This document shows positions 24,861-30,397 of a DNA stretch of 30,397 bases, piece after piece. Every line of letters starts with the position of its first letter. The first letter of the stretch is position 1. Source of the DNA: Paracoccaceae bacterium (lineage in GTDB: Bacteria > Pseudomonadota > Alphaproteobacteria > Rhodobacterales > Rhodobacteraceae); the NCBI GenBank assembly GCA_013214715.1, contig JABSSB010000001.1, positions 27,398-57,794 on the forward strand, given 5' to 3'. The position numbers and the translations under genes are program-made. The notes under the pieces are model-generated. The model was not told the DNA's origin. It saw only the letters and a list, made by a program, of their open reading frames with translations, and did no database searches.

Positions 24861-25652
24861 TCAGCTGCTTTCCTCGTGTTTTCTCCACAAATCCGGCCGC
24901 CTTGCCCGGGTGATCTCTTCAGATTGGGCGCGACGCCAGTCGGCGATCTTGCCGTGATGGCCGCTCATCAACACATCGGGGATGGCGCGGCCCTGCCATT
25001 CTGCCGGGCGGGTGTATTGCGGGTGCTCCAACAGCCCGCTGGAAAAGCTTTCGTCTTCCGCTGATGCCGTATTGCCCAATACTCCTGGCATCAGCCGCAC
25101 GGTCCCATCCAGCAAAGCCTGAGCGGCGATTTCGCCGCCGGTGAGTACGAAATCTCCCAAGGAGACCTCAAGCACGCCGTAATGCTCCAGCACGCGTTCA
25201 TCCACGCCCTCAAACCGGCCACAGATAAGTGTGACACCATCGGTGCGGGCCAAATCGCGCATCAAGGCCTGATCCATCCGCCGCCCGCGCGGGCTGAGAT
25301 AAATCAGCGGCCAGCGCCCCCGCGCGCCCTGCATCGCCGCGTCGATCGCCGGACCCAGAACATCGGCGCGCAAAACCATTCCGGCCCCACCACCCGCAGG
25401 CGTGTCATCGACATTGCGATGTTTGCCCACACCGAACTGCCTCAGATCGGTCGTATGCAATTGCCATAGGCCAGATTGCAACGCCTTCCCGGTTAGGCTT
25501 TCGCCCAGAACGCCGGGAAAGGCATCAGGAAAGAGCGTGATGATCCGCGCCTGCCAAGCCTGCGCCAATTGCGGCGTGGGCGACATCAGGTCACGGGGTT
25601 TGACCGAGGCGGACACGCTGAGGCGGCCATGGGATTTGATCGGACGTTCCAT
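24861..25652 (-). CDS. trmD: tRNA (guanine-N1-)-methyltransferase TrmD
   Basis: A 263-residue enzyme that makes m1G37 in tRNAs next to the anticodon, preventing frameshifts. The SPOUT-class trefoil-knot S-adenosylmethionine site is visible: LICGRFEGVDERVLEHYG, then EVSLGDFVLTGGE and LMPGVLGN. The C-terminal tRNA-binding part has SSGLLEHPQYTRP and PDVLMSGHHGKI followed by WRRAQS. The N-terminus has an extension of about 35 residues before ARIITLFPDAFPG, which I recall from Rhodobacteraceae TrmD. A start at Met23 (25586) is also possible. In the usual order the next genes are rplS and rpmE. Confidence 0.96.
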   Translation of the reverse strand: MERPIKSHGRLSVSASVKPRDLMSPTPQLAQAWQARIITLFPDAFPGVLGESLTGKALQSGLWQLHTTDLRQFGVGKHRNVDDTPAGGGAGMVLRADVLGPAIDAAMQGARGRWPLIYLSPRGRRMDQALMRDLARTDGVTLICGRFEGVDERVLEHYGVLEVSLGDFVLTGGEIAAQALLDGTVRLMPGVLGNTASAEDESFSSGLLEHPQYTRPAEWQGRAIPDVLMSGHHGKIADWRRAQSEEITRARRPDLWRKHEESS

Positions 25653-25712
25653 GCACCCCGTTTAGGCGACACGCCCAGTCGAGACAAGCAAGCCGCCCAA
25701 TCGCTGGCGCGT

Positions 25713-26269
25713 TCAATATTGCAGGGGCCGAATGATCTGTTTGATGTGAAACTTGAAAAAATTCTGTTTCGGCCGCGGGCCGTCCGCGGTGTTGATCTTG
25801 GGAAAGGGGCCGATCCGCTCAGGGCCCAGAAAGCTCTCCAGGTGCAACCAGCCATCGCCTTTGGACAGATCCATTTCCAGGAAATCATCGGCACGGTCTT
25901 AGAAATGGGTCCGGATCTTTTCGATCTGGGCTCGGTAAAGCTCAAGGTAATATGCTTCGTTCCCCGACAGGCGATCGACCCTCACATTCATTTGCGTAGA
26001 TCGTTGTTTTCGTCGGTAAAGAAGTTCCTGTAGCAGGCCAGCCAGCTTTCAGGATCGCGATAGGTCAGAATGAATTTCGTACCCGGCCAGGTCTTGCCGA
26101 GATGCTCAAAGACAAAAGTAGACGGTGAATCGAGGATCCCGGCATGGCGTTTGACCGCCTTGATCCCCAGCAGACCAAGCACCGCTTGCATCGAACTGGT
26201 GCCGGACTTCTGAAATCCGATGACGAAGACCTTTTGGGTCTTGGGGTCCGGATTGCCAGTTTGGCTCAT
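25713..26269 (-). pseudogene. Sulfotransferase pseudogene (one frameshift, one nonsense codon)
   Basis: It starts at ATG 26267-26269, six bases or so after AAGGAGGCG, and reads KVFVIGFQKSGTSSMQAVL with the PAPS-binding loop GFQKSGTSS. The 3'-phosphate region follows as FILTYRDPESWLACYRNFF. The first frame ends NNDLRK and TGA at 25988. The sequence goes on one frame over as MNVRVDRLSGNEAYYLELYR, then a TAA in THF-stop-DRADDF. It continues to FLEMDLSKGDGWLHLESFLG and ends at TGA 25715-25713. Restoring both changes would give about 185 residues, so the gene is broken. It is not closely related to the sulfotransferase at 1723-2427. Upstream on the same strand is gap. Confidence 0.78.
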
Positions 26270-26468
26270 CCAGCGCCTCCTTGCGCCACCGCTACGGGCA
26301 GCCCGTTCACTCAATGCCTGCAAATCCCACTCTCGGCTCAGTCGCCGCGTGGGTGTCGGCTATGACGCATACACACCGGACACGCTGTTTGAACTGTGAA
26401 AACAAAGAGACTGCGACAGCGGACACGCTTGGGGCGATATCCGCCTGTCTTTTGGACGCTTTGAGCCG

Positions 26469-27470
26469 TCAGACCCGCGCCATCGTGGCGGCGGTGTCCA
26501 GCATCCGGTTCGAAAAGCCCCATTCATTGTCATACCAGGACATCACCCGCAGCATCCCGCCATCGGTCAGCTTGGTCTGCGGTGCGGCAAAGATGGAACT
26601 GCGCGGATCATGGTTGAAATCCATCGACACAAGCGGATCTTCGGAATAGCCCAGAATGCCTTTCAGCGGCCCGGCCTCGGACGCGGCTTTGATCGCGGCA
26701 TTCACATCGGCCACGCTGGCGGCGTTTGTCGGCATGAAGCACAAATCCACGGTCGAGACATTGGGCGTCGGCACGCGAATGGCGGATCCGTCGAGCCGAC
26801 CCTTGAGATGCGGCATCACCAGCCCAACGGCCCGCGCGGCACCTGTCGAGGTCGGGATCATCGACATGGCCGCCGCCCGCGCGCGATACAGATCCGTGTG
26901 CAAAGTATCCAGCGTGGGCTGGTCCCCGGTATAAGAATGGATCGTGGTCATATAGCCGGTCTCGATCCCGAAAGCGTCATCAAGCACTTTGACCACCGGC
27001 GCGAGGCAGTTGGTTGTGCAGGAGGCGTTTGAGACCACGACATCCTCTGGCGTCAGCGACGCGTCATTCACGCCATATACAATGGTCTTGTCTGCCTCGG
27101 CGCCCGGCGCCGAGATCAGAACCTTGCGCGATCCGTTCTGAAGATGCAGCGCGGCCTTGTCGCGCGCGGTGAAGATACCGGTGCATTCCAAGGCAATATC
27201 CACGTCTGCCCAGGGCAACGCCGCCGGGTCACGTTCGGCGGTGACGCGAATTTCCTTGCCATCAACGATCAAACGATCTGCGCGCGCCTCAACCTCGGCT
27301 CCAAAGCGGCCATGCACGCTGTCAAAGCGCAGCAGATGGGCGTTGGTCTCGACCGGGCCCAGATCATTGATGGCCACAACTTCGATATCCGTTCGGCCGG
27401 TTTCGACCAATGCGCGCAATATGCAGCGCCCGATGCGCCCGAACCCGTTAATGGCAACCGTCGTGGTCAT
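26469..27470 (-). CDS. gap: Type I glyceraldehyde-3-phosphate dehydrogenase
   Basis: A 333-residue NAD-dependent enzyme of central carbon metabolism, oxidising and phosphorylating glyceraldehyde 3-phosphate. The N-terminus has the Rossmann motif VAINGFGRIGR (residues 5-15). The catalytic cysteine is in SNASCTTNCLAP, with the histidine in TTIHSYTGDQ. The substrate-binding MSMIPTSTGAA and the C-terminal SWYDNEWGFSNRM are present. The ATG at 27470 follows GGGAAAAGG. The frame is open to 27593 but has no start there of equal quality. A LacI-type operator lies 38 bases upstream. It is followed, on the same strand, by the broken sulfotransferase. Confidence 0.97.
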   Translation of the reverse strand: MTTTVAINGFGRIGRCILRALVETGRTDIEVVAINDLGPVETNAHLLRFDSVHGRFGAEVEARADRLIVDGKEIRVTAERDPAALPWADVDIALECTGIFTARDKAALHLQNGSRKVLISAPGAEADKTIVYGVNDASLTPEDVVVSNASCTTNCLAPVVKVLDDAFGIETGYMTTIHSYTGDQPTLDTLHTDLYRARAAAMSMIPTSTGAARAVGLVMPHLKGRLDGSAIRVPTPNVSTVDLCFMPTNAASVADVNAAIKAASEAGPLKGILGYSEDPLVSMDFNHDPRSSIFAAPQTKLTDGGMLRVMSWYDNEWGFSNRMLDTAATMARV

Positions 27471-27507
27471 GGCCTTTTCCCTTGTATCGCGGATACTCTT
27501 TACGCGC

Positions 27508-27523
27508 TTGTTAGCGATAACAA
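27508..27523. promoter_or_regulatory. LacI-family-type operator upstream of gap
   Basis: TTGTTAGCGATAACAA has six-base inverted arms (TTGTTA/TAACAA) around a central CG. This is the symmetry and core of operators for the LacI/GalR family. It lies 38 bases upstream of the gap start codon, over the likely promoter. No LacI-type gene is in the window. Confidence 0.6.
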
Positions 27524-27636
27524 TACCACTTTGCAAGATAGGACAGCCTCCCGACTGTTGCCTGTCACGCGATCGGCAAGATTTTGGCCGCAATGATCAG
27601 AAAGAGGTCAGGTCACGCAGTCCGCGCCGGACCTTG

Positions 27637-27652
27637 TGTGAACAAGCTCACA
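27637..27652. promoter_or_regulatory. CRP-like palindrome, distal copy
   Basis: TGTGAACAAGCTCACA matches the TGTGA-N6-TCACA consensus of Crp-type binding sites exactly. Its centre is 41 bases from that of the second copy at 27678-27693. It lies between gap (-) and the small gene at 27710 (+). Confidence 0.6.
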
Positions 27653-27677
27653 TAACGGAGCGGGTAAATCGGGTATA

Positions 27678-27693
27678 TGTGATCTAGCTCACA
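27678..27693. promoter_or_regulatory. CRP-like palindrome, proximal copy
   Basis: TGTGATCTAGCTCACA, again an exact TGTGA-N6-TCACA. It agrees with the first copy at 14 of 16 positions, including part of the spacer. It ends only 16 bases before the start codon at 27710, so binding here should block rather than activate that gene, or act on a promoter facing the other way. Confidence 0.6.
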
Positions 27694-27709
27694 CATCAAC
27701 AGGCACCCA

Positions 27710-27931
27710 ATGTTACAGAAACTGATCGTTCTGGAAGAAGCGCGGCACCTGCCCCCATCAGAGGATGAGGGCTGCATCGAAGCCATGGCCAGCCAGATCG
27801 TCAATATCATGGTGCAATTGAAGGATCCGGGCCTCGATCCAACATCTATCGCGGGTCTGCAGGCGCGGTTGGATCGGCTCGAAGCACAGCTGTGTCAGAA
27901 GACCGGCCTGCCTCCGTTCCCCTTCACCTGA
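27710..27931 (+). CDS. Small hypothetical protein, 73 residues
   Basis: I do not recognise a family. The protein is acidic in its first half (EEARHLPPSEDEG). It then has two likely helices, about residues 22-38 (CIEAMASQIVNIMVQLK) and 44-64 (PTSIAGLQARLDRLEAQLCQ), the second with coiled-coil-like leucine spacing. It ends in a proline-rich GLPPFPFT. No membrane segment is seen. The ribosome site is weak (AGG about ten bases upstream). The paired CRP-like palindromes in front and the clean ending eight bases from the converging lipoprotein gene support it as a real gene. Confidence 0.55.
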   Translation: MLQKLIVLEEARHLPPSEDEGCIEAMASQIVNIMVQLKDPGLDPTSIAGLQARLDRLEAQLCQKTGLPPFPFT

Positions 27932-27938
27932 GGCAGGA

Positions 27939-28607
27939 TCACCGTATCGCTGTATCAGGCCTTGGATTGGCACGGGCATGGCTGAAAATGCGCCGGATCG
28001 AATATTCCACGGAATCACGCAGCGCGCGGCCCAGTGCCGTATCAAAGGCCTGGGCAATTTCCAAAGCACTGTCGCCCTGTGCCACGACCTGCTCTTCGAA
28101 AGAGCGTGAGGCGATGATCTGGTCTTCCCAGTCATCGACAATCTTGATGTTGATCCGCACCTCGACCAGCAAGGGACCATCCGCAGTGTCGCCGCTGATT
28201 ACGCTGGCCTGAAACTCGCGCAGATCACTGACGATGATATAATCGGCCCGCAAGCCCACGGTGCTGCGGCCGACGGCGGCGACCTTGCCGCTGTTTTCAA
28301 AGCTTTCGACCAGCAGCGCCTGAACGATCAGCGGAGCTCGATCCACCCAGCGCGCGCGCGGCAGATATTCGACCTCAAGCGGTGAAGGGAACACGGCCAT
28401 GCGATTGGTGTTGACCGCGGCAGTGGCGGTGGGTTCTTCGACAACGATCTGCTGGTCGATCCGGGGCAGTCCGGGGTCAAAGGTGCTTTTGGGTGTGAGC
28501 GAATACAAATCCGTCGGGCGCCCGGCCTCGTTTAAGGATTCGATCCCGGCGCATCCAGCGCACAAGGTCAGCGCGACAAGCGCAAAAAGGGGTTTCCATC
28601 CAATCAT
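27939..28607 (-). CDS. ABC-type transport auxiliary lipoprotein (PqiC-like)
   Basis: A 222-residue outer-membrane or periplasmic lipoprotein. The signal peptide ends with LCAGC, giving a lipidated cysteine at residue 19. The mature part begins near LYSLTPKSTFDP, followed by IVVEEPTAT and VEYLPRARWVDRAPLIVQALLVESFENSG, which is characteristic of the ABC_trans_aux family. Members work with MCE (MlaD/PqiB-like) systems in moving lipids between the membranes. The start overlaps the stop of the MCE gene by four bases. Confidence 0.9.
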   Translation of the reverse strand: MIGWKPLFALVALTLCAGCAGIESLNEAGRPTDLYSLTPKSTFDPGLPRIDQQIVVEEPTATAAVNTNRMAVFPSPLEVEYLPRARWVDRAPLIVQALLVESFENSGKVAAVGRSTVGLRADYIIVSDLREFQASVISGDTADGPLLVEVRINIKIVDDWEDQIIASRSFEEQVVAQGDSALEIAQAFDTALGRALRDSVEYSIRRIFSHARANPRPDTAIR

Positions 28608-30397
28608 CTGCGAAATTCCGGTGCTTGAGTCCCTAGGATAAAGCGGGCGGGATCGCTTTCGATCCGGTCCACGAGCCGTTCAAGATTGACGACGAGCCGC
28701 CGCGATTCGAGCAGGAAGACCTGAAATTGCGGCAAGCCCACGCGCAGGAAATCCGACAATTGCCGCTGGTTCGCCTGCACCACCTGATCCACCGTCCCGA
28801 TGAGCCCCGCCGCAGAATCCGAGGCGTCCAGCAACCGGCCCGAGATTGCCGTCACCTCGCCCGACACGGTGTCGATGGCCGAGGCAAAGCTGGTAACCGC
28901 GCCGCGAATATCGGTGACCATGGCGCTGATATCCTTATCGAGGATCACGTTCACCTGATCAAAAGTCGTTTCCGCCGTGCGCAGCGCGTCTTCGGCCGCG
29001 CCCATCGCCCCGTTGATCGACGCGAGCGTGGTATTGGCGTTCTGGAAGGTTTTGTTCACCGTGTCCAAAGCCGACGTGCCCGAAGACACCAACCCATCAA
29101 GGCCCGAAAGATCGTCGCCCAATGCGGCGATCACGCTATTGGCGGTTTCCGTGGCATCGCGCACGCTGCTAAGAATGGCGGGCAGGTCCTGGTCGATGGA
29201 CGTGTTGATCGTCTCCAACGCGCTGCGGGCCTCGGCCATGACGGCGGCAGTATCGCCATCGATCAGGTCATAAAACTCCTCAGAGCTTTTCCAGACCGAA
29301 TCCGCCGCCCGTCCAGAGGCGACCATGGCGCTATCGATCTCTTCCAGCGTGGTCTTCGCCTCGACCAGACGCTGTTGCAACGTGCCCAGCATCTCGCGCC
29401 CCGAGGCCGAGAAGGCTGTGACCTCCCGGTCGAGTGTCGCCATGGTCGTGGTGGTCTGATTCACCAAAGGCGGCAGGGTGGTGCCAGTCAATTCTTCCAC
29501 CGAGGCCATGGCCGATGTGGTCTGCTGCGCCAGCGGGCGACCTTCTTCCTGCAAGAAGGTATTTGCGGCCTCGGAGGTGCGGCGGAACGACTCAAGCGTT
29601 GCGAGCGCCTCATCCAATGTTCGATCAAAGTTTTTAATCACGACGGCCGTCTGATCGGCGCGGTCCTGCACCGACTGGCCGACCTGCTCATAGCGCGCGA
29701 TAAGGGTCGAGGCATCAGACCCAACGAGGGCGATCTGCTGTTCGGCCATATTGGCGGCAGCCTGCAAATCGGCGACAAGCTGCGGCAATTGCGTGTCCAT
29801 CAGCTGCTGCGCGGCCTCCAACGTGGCGCGAATCGACGGATCAAGGGTCGAGAGCGTATCATCCAGCATGCTGGCCACAGATGCGCCGCGCTGCACGAAT
29901 TGTGCCAGATCGCCCCGGATCAGCGTATCAGCACTGTCAAACGTGGTTCGCGCGGTATCAAGCGTTCCGACGGCGGCATCCGCGGCTTTCCCGGCACTTT
30001 CCAACGCGGATGTGGCGGTGGTCAGCGTGGTGTCTGCCGTGTCTGACAGCGCCCCGAGCCGGTCGGTGAAACCCGCGATTTCGGTGGCCGCGTTGCCCAG
30101 TGGGGTGGCAAGGTTTTGGAGATCCTTCAGCACCCCATCCAGCCGCGCGGACGACGTGGCCAGATTGTTCAGCAGATCGCCCACTGCCTGCCGGTTGTCA
30201 TTGTTCACGACCGCCCGCAATTCGCCAAGCAGATCAATCGCTTCGTTCATCAGGCGCGGAGCGCCTTCAAACAAGGTTTGCAAGGTGCTCTCGCGCCCTT
30301 CGATCCGCCCACCCGACGGCACCGGATCGCCGCCCGCACCCTCGGATGACAGAGACACAAAACTGACGCCTGTGACGCCTTGAGACTTCAGGACCGC
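28604..30397 (-). CDS. MCE-domain (MlaD-family) lipid transport protein, 5' end outside window
   Basis: The frame enters the window from the right at 30397, reads AVLKSQGVTGVSFVSLSSEG (the C-terminal edge of an MCE domain) and continues for 597 codons. The visible part is almost entirely a very long alanine-, threonine- and serine-rich helical region with repeated patterns such as DTANSVIAALG-like heptads, which should form a long coiled-coil tube or needle. It ends SRRLVVNLERLVDRIESDPARFILG. MCE proteins assemble as rings in the periplasm and ferry lipids. The permease and ATPase of the system should lie to the right of the window. The open frame has an internal GTG at 30358, but this is not the true start. 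Confidence 0.9.
   Translation of the reverse strand, partial: AVLKSQGVTGVSFVSLSSEGAGGDPVPSGGRIEGRESTLQTLFEGAPRLMNEAIDLLGELRAVVNNDNRQAVGDLLNNLATSSARLDGVLKDLQNLATPLGNAATEIAGFTDRLGALSDTADTTLTTATSALESAGKAADAAVGTLDTARTTFDSADTLIRGDLAQFVQRGASVASMLDDTLSTLDPSIRATLEAAQQLMDTQLPQLVADLQAAANMAEQQIALVGSDASTLIARYEQVGQSVQDRADQTAVVIKNFDRTLDEALATLESFRRTSEAANTFLQEEGRPLAQQTTSAMASVEELTGTTLPPLVNQTTTTMATLDREVTAFSASGREMLGTLQQRLVEAKTTLEEIDSAMVASGRAADSVWKSSEEFYDLIDGDTAAVMAEARSALETINTSIDQDLPAILSSVRDATETANSVIAALGDDLSGLDGLVSSGTSALDTVNKTFQNANTTLASINGAMGAAEDALRTAETTFDQVNVILDKDISAMVTDIRGAVTSFASAIDTVSGEVTAISGRLLDASDSAAGLIGTVDQVVQANQRQLSDFLRVGLPQFQVFLLESRRLVVNLERLVDRIESDPARFILGTQAPEFRR

Noticed and set aside
26375..26432. Repeated CGGACACGCT (two copies about 44 bases apart) upstream of the broken sulfotransferase
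   Set aside because: Ten bases without symmetry and with no promoter context; probably chance.
28727..30046. Plus-strand open frame of 439 codons
   Set aside because: A shadow of the repetitive MCE coiled-coil gene on the other strand.

Overview
The window looks like chromosomal DNA of an alphaproteobacterium of the Rhodobacteraceae (Roseobacter-type). The grounds are high GC, dense short-overlap operons, the FYDLN-acid TIGR02300 protein, the trmD-rplS-rpmE and SDR/uvrC/pgsA/moaDE neighbourhoods, an MCE transporter with its auxiliary lipoprotein, and a fragment of a PucC/Bch2-type bacteriochlorophyll protein at the left edge. No rRNA, CRISPR array, recognisable insertion sequence or phage gene was seen. 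Genus cannot be given from the sequence alone.

Layout. 1-2.4 kb: a PucC-like fragment, a Tat-exported serine hydrolase and a sulfotransferase with a doubtful start. 2.4-3.8 kb (-): pgsA-moaD-moaE, linked by TGATG overlaps. 3.9-6.2 kb: a crotonase, then a divergent pair of a small membrane protein and a Crp/Fnr-type regulator in less GC-rich DNA. 6.3-10.4 kb (-): an exported lyase-like lipoprotein broken by an in-frame TGA, an MFS exporter overlapping a DMT transporter, and a class-PPK2 polyphosphate kinase. 10.4-17.7 kb (-): a CoxG-like protein, an ABC-2 exporter pair, an S49 peptidase, a 55-residue membrane zinc-ribbon protein, a CaCA antiporter, an FolM-like SDR and uvrC. 17.9-20.7 kb: a DMT transporter followed by a run of decayed genes (Rieske oxygenase, TetR, cytidylyltransferase, PqqD-like) ending at tRNA-Arg(ACG). 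20.8-23.9 kb: a GntR/FCD regulator with a perfect operator palindrome, a SprT/YgjP-type metallopeptidase, the TIGR02300 protein, tRNA-Ala(GGC) and a glycosyltransferase. 23.9-25.7 kb (-): trmD-rplS-rpmE. 25.7-27.5 kb (-): a broken sulfotransferase and gap. 27.6-30.4 kb: a small hypothetical gene behind two near-identical CRP-like palindromes, then the MCE protein (cut by the window end) and its lipoprotein.

How the genes fit together. Housekeeping modules (translation, DNA repair, phospholipid and molybdopterin synthesis, central glycolysis) are intact and interleaved with accessory genes, many of which are broken. I count about six clear or likely gene remnants plus two doubtful ones. The core genes read cleanly, so the damage looks biological rather than a result of bad sequence. 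Regulation is legible at three places: the GntR autoregulatory palindrome, a LacI-family-type operator in front of gap, and the paired CRP-like sites nearby.

I found no convincing new defence or mobile system. The best leads are the collapsed divergent TetR/Rieske pair beside tRNA-Arg, the paired CRP-like sites in front of an unknown small gene, the short zinc-ribbon gene in the S49-CaCA operon, and the structured leader in front of rplS.
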